Assembly: GCF_030269925.1 (NCBI RefSeq)
Contig: NC_085110.1
Span: forward strand, 1,364,001 to 1,428,000
Source: Bombyx mori
Taxonomy: Eukaryota; Arthropoda; Insecta; Lepidoptera; Bombycidae
DNA length: 64,000 nt
Direction: 5' to 3'
Shown: piece after piece, positions 25,901 to 36,000 of the stretch
Layout: every line of letters starts with the position of its first letter
How positions within the stretch are numbered: the first letter of the stretch is position 1
Translations under genes and position numbers: made by a program
Notes under the pieces: model-generated
What the model was told of the DNA's origin: nothing
Database searches by the model: none
The model's input: the letters and a program-made list of their open reading frames with translations, nothing else

Positions 25901-28900
25901 ATATGGATGAGCTTTGCTCCGATGGCGGGAGGTGTTCTGCCCTGGTGTACAAGCAGATAACCACTAGTCGCAGACCCTTCTGGCGAAGTATTTCGGCTAT
26001 TCAGTTTGTCACTGAAGCAAAAATCCGCGGTGGTGCATCTAAGCCGAATGGCAGACATATCATCTGAAGTAGACGACCCTGATAACTGATCCCGAGAAAC
26101 CTCATTGATAGATGATAATAGGCCTGGCTCAAATCCAGTTTGACATTCCAATCTGTTATAAAACTTAGGAACTCGTTGATGGTGGAAAAGGTGAAAACGA
26201 CTGTTTCATGTACTTGTTCAATGCCTTGAGGTTGAAAATTGTTCGATTTTTTATTGGTCTTGGGAAGTATGAAAAGAGGAAATATGAAAGACGGTGCCGG
26301 GGGTGCGGGTTCTAAAACTCTATTGAATTAAATTTTGGATTTCAAGTTATTATTAATTTCAATATTACGTTTGGTGGATCGAGTCCAGGTGTTTCGATAT
26401 AGTCTTAGACATCCGCCTGAAAATGCTGTTGATTTATTTTTATTTCCTGATTTTCGTTCCACTTTGTACTTGTTCCCCCCTCCCCCGTTTTTCTTGCTGA
26501 GGAATTATTTGGATAACATCGCTCAGAATATCGGTTTTCGGCCTCTTTAGATGTATTGGAATGTGGCCTAGCTCGACATGGCTTTGCATTGGCAGTACAA
26601 GCCTAGGGTTCCGGCGATGCGGGCCGGATGCGAGTAGCAGATGGTACCGCTTTTGTAATTTATCAATACCACCAATTTTCTGTATATATGCCAATAATAA
26701 GTTGGGGTTAAACATATAATCACAAGAAGAAGATATTTTCTCTATCTTCCCTGATATATCTATCCTTTAATTTCTTTATGAAATATCTACGACGCTATCG
26801 TATAACCTCGGCTCGCTTACCGAAAATTATTTGAAGGATATCGTTAGAAACTTTTATAGGCGAAATCGTTACCGAATAGCGGTTTAAACTTTTCGTAAAT
26901 GGCGGAAGTATTAAGCTGAAAATTCTCCGAATTTGACCAGTCGGCAAGGTTTTGTATGGCAGCATAACGCATTCGTTCTGTGCCAAAAGAGCATTAGATA
27001 ACGCAGGAAAACTTTTTGAACCTCTGAATACTGCACCGCGTTCCAAGTCGGCTAGTCAAATCTTTGCATATCTGGTTTTTTATAGAAACGCTCAAATTTC
27101 AAAACCTACCCGTTTCTGGTAACGGACGGTCTGGTGGCGGACGTAAAAACTATTCGTCGTTGTCTAATTTCGATTGGAAGTTGAAACCACATCAGACATT
27201 ATTATTATAAGATGTTGGTATTTGTAAGTGTAAAGGCTGGTGCACGACCAGCAATAGCATGATTCGAAGTTAAAATATTATTCACATGACTCACCCATTA
27301 TTGCGACAGTAAGTCAAACCTTTTATTCAGATCTCGCGACCAGTCACGCTTTCGAAGTTTTCTTGCTGGTCCCTCGTCTTTATTTTCCGACGAACCCGAA
27401 GAAATATCCGAAGAAATCGAAGAACTATCCTCACTTAAATTTTACTTTGAAAAGGCGCGATAACCTCGTCACTCATTGTAGAGCCTTGGAGGTTTCACGA
27501 AACGGAAGATAATCATAACACTTGTTTGAAACAAACTTTCTACTTCAAATCTCGAAAGTTGCTTATAACATTTTAAATTACTAACTTCTTAAAATATTAA
27601 CGACTGCACGTGGGAAAAAACGACGCAACAATGACAAATATGGCGGCTTGTCTTTGCTTGTTGGTTCGGTTCCAGACGTTATAGAGGGCGCTGTAGGTGG
27701 GACTTGGAAACGGAAGTAGTCAAATTTAGCGACCTGCAGTGGAAATCATACGATGTACTCTCATAATGGACTTCGGACGTCAAACGGAACACATAATATT
27801 ATTTAAATTAGTATTTGTTACATTTTTGCACATAAACCATTGTAACAAATCAGCATTCGTATTCACAATACGTATTTTTTTGTGTAAAGGAATAAGGTAA
27901 AGGATATCACACTTCAAAATAGCTATGGCGAAATTTTCCTTACTTACACGTGAATTTAAAACAGCTGGACCAAGGATCAATGACCCCGCGTGACACTGAG
28001 CAGTAAGCGCTCGCCCTGTAGGGGAGTTCACGAACAATTTGCTAAAACGATAATTATTTATTCTTAGTTCATGTTCGCATACTAATACTGTAGTCACGTC
28101 TCTACTCAATTGAGAATCGATTCATGTTGACTAACCGAATCACTGCTAACCTTAATTAACTATCAACTACTGATTCATCTTTAAAGGTCTAATGTAAATA
28201 GAGATATATGAATACACAATGCATTGAATTATTGAATACACAATGAGCCTAGAGATCAGTAATACAGGTCTTTGAACCTAGTACAGATTTCAGCTCTTTC
28301 AAAGGCTTACAAAATAAATTGTAAGGTTAATTTATATTTGTATTTGTACCTTTATACCTTTAAGAGAGAAATAAATAAATTATTATTATTTATTATTATC
28401 AATGTCATAAATATCAAATCAACTGTAGTCCGTCCTTAGCGTTCAATGTATTGGAGTAACAGCTATATTACTGCTCAAAGTGGCCTGTTCTCCTCTGCCC
28501 ATCAAAATAGATAGGCTAGACCGCTATCACCGCGGGGTCGCACAGTCAGGCTGGTCCGCCCGCACGTTCAATGTATTGGAGTAACAGCTATCTTACTGTT
28601 CAAAGCAGCCTGGTCTCCTCTGGCCATTAATCTAGATATGCTAGACCGCGGGGGCGCGGGGTTGCACAGTGAGGGTGGTCCGCCCGCAGGTGCCGACGCA
28701 AGCTCCGAGCGAGGAAGGCGCTGCGAGCGCTGTGCCGGGCGTGGCGGGCTACTCGGAGCTGCTGTACGCGCACCTGCTGGACGCGGACGGAGCGCGCCTC
28801 ACCTACACGCACTACACCAGCCGCGTACCCTACCGACACCTGCTCGACATCATGTTCAACCGACCCGTGTACATCCAGAGGAACAAGGTCAGTGACGAGG

Positions 28901-29822
28901 CAGGAGTGATGATTGCATGGCTATTACCGAATGGCGATGAAGTTGATGTGGTTGAGGCGATGATTTAATGATTTTTTTTATTTTTATTGCTTATATGGGT
29001 GGACGAACTCACAGCGCATCTGGAACCCATAGACATCCACAACGTAAATACGCCACCCATCTTGAGAGATAAGTTCTAAGGTCCTCGTGTATAGTTACAA
29101 CGGCTGCCCCACCCTTCAAACCGAAACGCATTACTACTTCACGGCAGAAATAGGCAGGGTGGTAGTACCCATCTGCGCGGACTCCTCCAAGAGGTCCTAC
29201 AACCAGCAATTACGCAAACTATAATTTTTATTACACGATGTTATTTCTTCACCGTGCAAGTCAATCGTGAACATTTGTTGAGTACGTATTTCATCAGAAA
29301 AATTGGTACCCGCCTGAAATTCGAACACCGGTGCATCGCTCAACACGAATGCACCGGACGTCTTATCTGTTAGGTCACGACAACAATGAGATGGTGAGAT
29401 GATGATGGGTTATAGTGTTTCGATTTGTGAATTGGATGGCGGTGCTTCTTACTGGTTAAATGATGATGGATCCATTCCCTAACAAGCGAGGGATGTCCTC
29501 TTCCTATTCCTCTTGTACCGATCGTTCTGCCGTCGACGCTCCCCTGCAGTCCCTCGTTGGGTTATTGTGTAATTGGTTGAAGAGTGAACACTCCTGTCAA
29601 CTGTGGCAACTGTGACAACTGTGTAAACTGCTAAAGCCGACCGATCCTCGTTCCCGGCAGGTGTACAAGGTGGGGATAGTGTTCAACAAAGTGGGCTGGT
29701 ACCCGATGGGCACGTGCGCGCAGCAGGTGGCCGTCGAGACGGTCTTCTTCAACTTCGGAATTGGGCAGATCAATGATTCGGTCCGCGACGGTCTCATCCG
29801 CTCCATCATCTTCACGTACTAG
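14967..29822 (+). CDS. BTB-BACK-PHR domain protein (BTBD1/2/3/6-like), nine exons
   Basis: Coding exons: 14967-15229, 17038-17242, 17598-17849, 18396-18513, 18608-18846, 20297-20444, 21875-22071, 28690-28887, 29661-29822. All introns are GT-AG, every join keeps frame, and the product is 593 residues. The start ATG has a strong context (CACCATGG). Domains: BTB (about 28-128, with WSDCTFLVG and HRLILAMASPVFEAMFYG), BACK (about 135-330), and a C-terminal PHR beta-sandwich (about 375-593, with VTFMVDKNICLLGVQ and RSIIFTY at the end). A low-complexity, charged and proline-rich stretch (about 215-285) is inserted inside BACK between the helix VRYAKGQ and IRKAIEKIRF; exon 4 is made almost wholly of it. 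Known of the family: such proteins bind cullin-3 through BTB-BACK and act as substrate adaptors, and PHR binds targets. That role here is inference. A His cluster (HPHHHH) lies in exon 6. I cannot say which insect BTBD orthologue this is. Confidence 0.9.
15270..15432 (+). repeat. Diverged SINE 3' part in BTB gene intron 1
   Basis: TTACATTGTAGATGTCTA, GGGCTCCGCTAACCACTTAA and CACCAGGTGATTCATGAGCT show the SINE body; it ends in an A-run. Confidence 0.6.
16255..16881 (+). mobile_element. GC-rich LINE 3' fragment with A-tail in BTB gene intron 1
   Basis: A sharply bounded GC-rich block (far above the surrounding base composition) ends in a run of nine A (about 16873-16881). No intact frame remains. 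Its composition and A-tail suggest the 3' region of an R1-like non-LTR element; the clade is a guess. Confidence 0.5.
18015..18250 (+). pseudogene. Reverse-transcriptase C-terminal tail, 5'-truncated
   Basis: A frame at 18050-18235 has GKRPRGRS, IRWSDQI and GGHDPQQ before the stop. It is the same kind of tail as at 4365-4598 but from another copy. It lies in intron 3 of the BTB gene. Confidence 0.65.
18960..19930. other. Intron 5 of the BTB gene, AT-rich part
   Basis: No exon signal or recognised repeat between the donor at 18847 and the Helitron-like element. Confidence 0.4.
19935..20224 (+). mobile_element. Helitron/Helentron-like non-autonomous element
   Basis: Starts in a (TA)n tract (19939-19969), followed by AATTGCTGTTCGTTAGTCT, and ends CTGCCGGGTCAGCTAGT. 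The CTAG end fits Helitron-type elements. A second copy in reverse lies at 56831-57046. Its end is 72 bases upstream of exon 6 of the BTB gene. Family by recall, not search. Confidence 0.6.
20506..20833. mobile_element. MITE with inverted ends, BTB gene intron 6
   Basis: The left end GTCGTCTTCTCGCATTAAAA is matched in reverse by TTTTAATGCGAAAAGACGAT at the right end. A second copy starts at 63881 and runs off the window. Confidence 0.65.
21028..21482 (-). repeat. Near-complete tRNA-headed SINE, minus orientation
   Basis: On the minus strand: a tRNA-like head at about 21480-21405 (A-box-like GGCCTAAAGGATAAGACG, B-box-like GTGTTCGAATCC), a middle section, then the SINE body ending in the GAGCTCTTCCATCCATCT side at 21028. 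About 450 bases. Confidence 0.75.
23051..23350. repeat. Palindromic block next to the DIRS-like element
   Basis: Arms 23051-23111 and 23290-23350 are inverted copies (TTTACCTTCCAATAAAATTT and its complement). Between them, 23096-23250 is an inverted copy of the sequence at 27616-27775. It may be the internal complementary region of the DIRS-like element or a separate insertion made from its terminus. Confidence 0.6.
23755..23818. repeat. 32-bp tandem duplication
   Basis: GAATACCTGAGTCTCCTAAA followed by AGACTTTTAGCC occurs twice in direct succession. Confidence 0.85.
24633..24842 (-). repeat. SINE fragment inside the DIRS-like element
   Basis: GGGTGGACGAGCTCACAGCT through GGACTCACAAGAGGTCCTAC, reverse orientation. 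It interrupts the retroelement between the RNase H part and the segment with PPWRPDLKSPALKRL. Confidence 0.75.
25505..25640 (-). repeat. SINE 3' fragment inside the DIRS-like element
   Basis: GCTTAGATGGGTGGACGAGT to GGTCTCAGTATAGTTAC, truncated and adjoining the LINE piece at 25641. Confidence 0.7.
25641..25915 (-). mobile_element. LINE 3' fragment inside the DIRS-like element
   Basis: Reverse complement of the tail seen at 55200-55530 (CAGACGAGCATACGGCCCAC, GAAGAAGGACATGTCATAGC, GCTCGGGAAACACCGTGGAG). It separates two parts of the DIRS reverse transcriptase. Confidence 0.75.
28441..28690 (+). repeat. 125-bp tandem duplication across the exon 8 acceptor of the BTB gene
   Basis: Copy 1 is 28441-28565 and copy 2 is 28566-28690; both begin GTTCAATGTATTGGAGTAAC and end in CCGCCCGCA followed by C or G. 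Copy 2 supplies the working acceptor (GCAG before 28690). Copy 1 reads GCAC and is inactive. Confidence 0.85.
28972..29392 (-). repeat. Full-length tRNA-headed SINE, minus orientation
   Basis: On the minus strand: head with GACCTAACAGATAAGACGTC and GGTGTTCGAATTTC (29392-29320), the AATACGTACTCAACAAATG segment, then the SINE body down to the T-run at 28972-28985. It lies in intron 8 of the BTB gene. Confidence 0.85.
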
Positions 29823-30280
29823 CGCCAGCGTCGCGGCCACCGCGTCGGCTGTCCGCGCCTGGCCCAGCCGCCTCCAGGCGCTCTCCTGACGTCTAACGCG
29901 TCTAACGGCATGTAGAATGTTTCACGTCGATACGATATTTTGTGTGTTAACGGTTTGTGTTCAGAGTGAGGGTCCGGTATAGGGTAATGTGGCTAATTCA
30001 AAATTTTCGAGGAATGGTAAACATCGGAACGGTATTTGTATAAGGGAAATTGTTTTTGAATGAAAATTACGGGAAGGCATTTTAATAATTCATTATCGTA
30101 TTTTATGTAGGACGTTAGAATTACGTACTTTATCAGTCGTACCACGAAATATACGAACGTACCTCTGAGCTCTGTGTCTATCTTTGTATTAGAGATGGGT
30201 GATTGTTACAGGAATTAATATTATAATTAACCGATCTGAGAATATGAAACGTTCAATTATGAGTAAAAAAATATTTTACA

Positions 30281-30286
30281 AATAAA
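30281..30286 (+). promoter_or_regulatory. Candidate poly(A) signal of the BTB-BACK-PHR gene
   Basis: AATAAA about 460 bases after the stop codon and just before the piggyBac-like element that starts at 30298. Further AATAAA motifs at 31707-31712 and 31721-31726 would give a 1.9-kb 3' UTR that contains that element. Confidence 0.35.
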
Positions 30287-30297
30287 TAATCGATTAA

Positions 30298-31076
30298 CCC
30301 TTTGACTGCCGTGTAAGTCACCGGTGCCCTACGCGGCGTAAGTAATTATTTAGATTTCTTCTTTCGATCTTCTTACTAGGCGCTGGAATATCTAGTAGAC
30401 TCTGGGAGAGACGTATCCAAACGATACAGTAGATTGGGGGGAATCGGAACGCTTTCCAATTCCAAGATAAATTTTCAGAGGTTTTTCTTAGGGTAATACC
30501 AATAAAATTGAGATTAAAATGGTTCCGGAGGTATAAATTTTCATATACGATTTATTATTATAGATAGTTCATTGAAAAATATATACAAAAACTTAAAAAA
30601 ACTAGCTTAACCTGATCCACCTTCCCTTTTGGGGTGACAATGGACAATAGAGTTTTTCGATAGAGCTGGCACTGTTTAGTTGTTAGGTAGGCTACCTTTA
30701 AGTAATTAACTTTTCAACATCTACAATCAGTTACAAAACTCCCATGACTAAATTAAACTATACTCCCATGACTAAATTAAACTATTTAATATTCATAAAT
30801 ACTAAATAAAAGTCCTTTTCAATTCAACAAATTTAAATCTCACAAAAGCATTGTGACGACCCAGATTTGTCCCTATTCTACCCCTAGTTCCTATTCCTCC
30901 CAATCTACGTTACTGAGAATTAATTAATCTTTAAGAGACTTAAGAGACTAAAACATACATTAACAAACAAAATAAGGCAAAGTTAGGCAATCCAGGGGCG
31001 CGTTAGCAACAGAAATCGAAATAATTACTTCAGTGCGCCGCGTAGGGCACCGGTGACCTACGTGGCGGTCAACGTG
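30298..31076. mobile_element. Non-autonomous piggyBac-like element
   Basis: Flanked by TTAA on both sides (30294-30297 and 31077-31080). The ends are inverted repeats of about 40 bases sharing GTCACCGGTGCCCTACGCGG. No full transposase frame. A relative with the same inner sequence (GAATAT.TAGTAGACTCTG, AAGACTAAAACAT.CATT) lies at 54754-55894. Confidence 0.75.
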
Positions 31077-31799
31077 TTAACAATAAAACCTCCATAAATA
31101 AAACCAGTCGCAAACCATCGAATTTACTTTATCGATTATCTGATACAGATGAACGTGATTTTGTTACAATCGCCCATCGATGCAAACATACATTTTAAAT
31201 TTTTAATAATAATAATAATCAAAGTAGCATTCCACTGTCCCAGTGTGTGTCTCTGAAGTTTTAGTAACCGAACTTCATTATTTATCTATAATCCCATAAT
31301 ATAATCGTACTACTTCGTATAAAATATAACCATAATATAATAATCGTAACCTATTCCTCTTAGGATAAGCAACGTTAAATTAATTAATTTATGTTACCGT
31401 TATGTTTCCTTGAAATATTTTAATCACATTGTACTCGTTGAGTTGTTACTGCTTTAGTTCGACATTAAATAAGTTGATGAAATTAAATGAAGAAAAAATG
31501 CATTTCACTCGTGCGCGCATGTTTTGCTCACACTTTATCTTTCGGATTTATTTTGAGCCGTCAAACGCTATCTTTTGTTGTAATAGATTTCTATTTATTC
31601 TATTTTTAACAATTGTGATCTCTTTATGTTCGTTTTGACTAATGTATTGTAGTTTTAATTCAAGTTTTTACTACCATTTATTGTATACCAAATTCGTAGT
31701 TGTGACAATAAATGTTTTGAAATAAATGAATAGTCTTTTATTTTGGGAAACTATATTTAAATATGTTTATTAGGTCTTTGTCAATTTTTGTATTCCGAC

Positions 31800-31976
31800 C
31801 TTAGCTGGTACTTTTGGAAGGCTATGCCAGCGTAACCGTGCGGGTAGGTGAGCCCTAAGCTGAGGACGTTGCTAACACTAGCCCTAGCAAGAGCAGTGCT
31901 TCGCAGTAACTACCAGCGGATCGGAAACGCGACCCACTGAGAAGATCCGGCGAGAAACTCAGTGGGCTGTTTATCT
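31800..31976 (+). repeat. Dispersed repeat related to 2575-2925
   Basis: Shares GACCCACTGAGAAGATCCGG and nearby words with the block at 2575. Confidence 0.55.
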
Positions 31977-32149
31977 ATGAAATCGCCGTTTAGTATAGAG
32001 AAAGCTAGTCATTTTTTTTCTATCAATCAAAATATGCAGCCATTGTATCGATGCATCTCTGCGCAGTGGTCATTTTTCAATGCCTTTCTTGAAGATGTCA
32101 AGTGTACGGGAACCAACAAACCAAAGGAATTTTGTAGTGCTTTTATTTA

Positions 32150-32396
32150 TTTATTATATTTTTATGAGTGGACGAGCTCACAGCCCGCCTGGTGTTAAGT
32201 GGTTGCCGGGGTCCATAGACATATACAACGTAAATGCGCCACCCACCTTGAGATATAAGTTCTAAGCTCTCAGTATAGTTACAACGGCAGCCCCACCCTT
32301 CAAACCAAAACGCATTACTGCTTCACGGCAGAAATAGGCGGGGTGGTGGTACCTACCCGCGCGAACTCACAAGTGGTTCTACCACCAGTAAAGTGT
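32150..32396 (-). repeat. SINE body, minus orientation
   Basis: GTGGACGAGCTCACAGCCCG to CACAAGTGGTTCTACCACCA; no tRNA head. Confidence 0.8.
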
Positions 32397-32404
32397 GCCT
32401 TTGG

Positions 32405-32650
32405 ATATTTAATTTTTTCCGGCTATGAACTTTGCAAAAAGGTTAAGTCTGTCGGCGCAAGGTCTGGTGAGTACGGTAGATGACGCAAAACTTCCAGCCC
32501 TATCTCTTGTGGCTTAGAGAGTCTGTTATACCGTATGAAGTCAAGCGTTGTCGTGTAGGAGCAGCGGGAACGGCAATTAACCAAGGCTGACTGGAACATT
32601 GCGAAATTATTCATTGTAGGTACATGTCCGCAGTAATGCTGGTACCATTT
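32405..32650 (-). pseudogene. Mariner transposase C-terminal fragment
   Basis: In shifting minus-strand frames it reads LLLHDNA and then QEIGLEVLRHLPYSPDLAPT, the second and third acidic positions of mariner transposases (HDNA and YSPDLAPTD). A stop follows HDNA, and frames shift between the two motifs. It lies upstream of the SEC12/PREB start. Confidence 0.75.
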
Positions 32651-33037
32651 CGTATGAAGCTTAATGAATTATACCGAGACTGGACCACCAAACGGTAACC
32701 ATAACTTTTTAGGGGTAAGTTTTCTTTTGGGGCATTGCCTAACAAAAAACTTGGCTGTATGGGCTATACGTGTATCCAAGTAGGTTTGTAAGCATGCTGT
32801 CAGTTTTGACTTTTGTTATCAATCAAAGTTTGTCATGTTGGAAGTCTCGATTTCTTGACGAACAGGACCGATTCTTTGTCAAGTTTTGTCGAATTCTCGT
32901 TGTTTTAACCATATTACTATTATTTACTATAATATAGTTAATACAAACAGACTCATGTGGCCTTCCTTAGCACCCAGATAGTGTTGATGTGCAGGATATC
33001 GTGTGTGAAATAGTGAAAATTAATGTTATAACTCAAG

Positions 33038-36000
33038 ATGTCTCCTCATAGGTCTGATGGATTATTAGCTAAAGTTGATTTTCCACTTTACACGCTCCAA
33101 ACCTTAACAAATCGACATGTCATTGTTGCTGGAGGAGGAGGAGCATCGAACACAGGTGTCGCAAATGGATTTGTGAGTATGATGCATTTTCAACAAACAA
33201 AATAGAATACTAAAAAACAAATATTTCGATATTGTCAGCTGTTTTGAATTTCAAGCAAAATTTAACATAAAGTTCACTATCCTAAACTTGACATTTTGTA
33301 GGAAATATTTGAACTGTCACATAATGGGAAGAGGTTTGTTGCTGAAGAGGTGATGCGCCATGAGACTGGTCCTAATGTCGTGATGACGTGTTCCGTAAGG
33401 AGCATCCAGAACCGGACGTACCTCACAGCGGGACAAGAGAGCCACTGTCAGCTGTACAAGGTGAACATCCGCATGGTGGATGCTGCTGAAATGAGACGAG
33501 GAAGTTTCCGGGCTGAGAATGGGCTTGTGAGGCGGAGGAGACGGACAGTCTCTGAAAATGATAATATATCAAAGAAAAACAATGTTAGTAACACAGAGAA
33601 AAGAATGTCATTTGAAATCAGACCTTGTGATAGTGTGCAGACTGACTTTAGGTAAAAATTAATTTTGATTAATTTACACTGTAGTTCTACTTTGTATTTC
33701 CATATCATGGTTGTCATTATAATTATTTTAATTATAATTATACTATTAGTATGCACAGTTCTTATGTTAAATATATTTTGACTGATCATGTTTGTATTTC
33801 ATGCTCTTATAAGCTAAAGATAATTTAAGATAAGATTAAATTGCTTGCACCGTGCACATTACTTATATACTTAAAACATGTAACAATTAACCCTTTAATG
33901 AATAACCTCCATATATAATTACAATGAAAGATTATATTGTGATCTCTTCTTTAAAAAATGACAAATGTGGGTAATTATAGTTTCTTTGTTAAACAACTAC
34001 AAAATAGCTATCTATTACTTAGTTATATTCATTACTTAGTGTATTTAGTTTATAAACAGGTTATAACTCATTAAAACTAAAAAATATGGTAAGGTCCTGT
34101 TAAATAATAGTGTTTAAAATTAGTTAATGGGTAAAGTTGTTAATAATAATTAGTTTCTATTGATAGGGCTTTAAGTAAAGGTTGGCTTTTTGATGGGAAG
34201 GAAAAAAAGAGAAAAAGTTTTTAAATGAAGTTTTGGTTGGTTATGTGGCAGAATGATTCTAAATATATTGTTAGCTAAATTTACCTTTGGTGATTATCTT
34301 AAAGCAGTATGGGGAGCACCATCTGATCTCAGACTCGGAGGCTGATCTCAGCATTTCAAATCTATCTAAACTAAACTAAAATATAATATATATTGACGCT
34401 TGAAAGGCAAATGTGACTAAGCGACAATGCGTGAACTTTACAGTAGACTACTGTAGGATTGAAATGATTTTAATAGACCTAGAAATATTTTTTTTTTGCG
34501 CATCGAATATGGTTATTTCCTATCATTTATGTACAAAGTTATTGTCGCTTAGTCACGTTTGCCTTTCAAGCGTCGATATCTAAAACAGTTATATATCCTA
34601 GTTTCAAGAATGTGATAGCTCAGTGTTAAAAACCTTAAACCTAAATAGAGTTTAAAAGTGAATCCTAGATCCAGAGATTTAAGTTAATGAGTCCACCCAT
34701 GCAGAGCCTCATGATGAACTGATAATGTTTGGGCTATATGTAATTACAAAGTGGTAATCTTATTATTACAGTAATGATCCACTGCAGCGTGTTGTCAGGA
34801 TTAGTAATAATGGGAAGTTGATGGCTACAGGTGGCATCGACACCAAGGTCAGAGTTTGGACCTTTCCAAAAATGGAACTCCTTTACGTACTGGAAAAGCA
34901 TACTAAAGAGGTAACTTACCTAATGTTAAGAAATTGAAATGTTTCATTTCATTAGAGATTGTAGCATCATCTACTTGTATTGTGGTAAAAATAATTATGA
35001 TAAATATTTTTGACAAGTATTTTATGTGGGTTTTCAACAATGGCTCTGAGGGGTCAGTCTGATAATAATTATATTTTTTTTAAATATCAATTATAACATT
35101 CAATTTAAGTTGGCTGTGTGGAGTCAGCCCTTCTTAGAATTGTATTATCCCATCTTGTGAGTGTCACGCAAGTATATACCACCGATAATAGATATGCCGT
35201 GAGTTAGTGCACCAATCTTCCCAAAAAACAGTTTTTTTTAGTTACAAGTAATTGTTAGTAGAGCAAATAGACATTTTTTTTTTAATTATAATTTTGACGT
35301 ATTTCTGGAACTCAGTAAATCAGCGTGTGCACAATAGAAGAACAATATAAGACACGTTTGGCTTGTTATGATTACGAATGTAGAAAATACGTGACTCTCC
35401 ACCAATTCATATTTTATGTGCATAATGACCTTTAACTTTGTGATAGTAATGTATTCAGAGAAGTATTCGCTACACAATTTTTTTTTTTTTTTTTAATTCG
35501 CTCGTCTGATGATGACCAAAGCACAAAGACACCACAATGTGAATGGCACTGATCCAAGGCCTAAGATTAAAGTCTTGCATTAGATTAGATTCTTGCAAAA
35601 GAATTTTCTTGCCTATCAGACCTGAAGACAAAGTTAGCAGTATTGCCATGTTCATTACGGTTTTTCCATAAAATAACCGACTGATATTTGAACATAACAA
35701 ACAGTAATATTTATCAAAATTAACTAGCATGTTTCTCAATTGGTGTTATCAGATGACCAAGGACGGAATACCGATTGGCTTGTTACTGTAAGGCATCATC
35801 AGCCTATCTTTCCAATTTATTATGTTTATTTGGAAGACACCGTAATATAGTTTTTATTTCGGTACATTAAATAATAATAATAACTTTATTTGACACCACA
35901 TGTACAGAGTAACCATATTAAACAAATAATAGACGGTGACATAAATTGGCATAATATGTTAGTGGACATATAATGGACATTAAATGTTATTTGTTCGTTC

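Larger units (their letters stand above)
23351..27799 (-). mobile_element. Decayed DIRS-type tyrosine-recombinase retroelement
   Basis: Inverted termini: 23351-23391 and 27759-27799 both read TTATGTGTTCCGTTTGACGT toward the inside. Minus-strand order: a Ser/Glu-rich gag-like start (about 27450-27300: DWSRDLNKRFDLLSQ); gag-like sequence (27046-26795 and 26715-26440); reverse transcriptase (about 26340-25915: INEFLSFITDWNVKLDLSQA, SYQGRLLQMICLPFGL, VTN.IAEILRQKGLRLVV); then RNase H/connection (about 25495-24830: FLGIVWDTKSKT, VITDASDIQWGALV, EAGHLLRNRGGLEWYLTEKA). It has stops and frameshifts. The YLDD catalytic motif is missing where it should follow LRLVV. No tyrosine recombinase domain was made out, so assignment to DIRS rests on the RT/RNase H type and the inverted ends. 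It lies in intron 7 of the BTB gene. SINE and LINE pieces are inserted in it. Confidence 0.7.
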
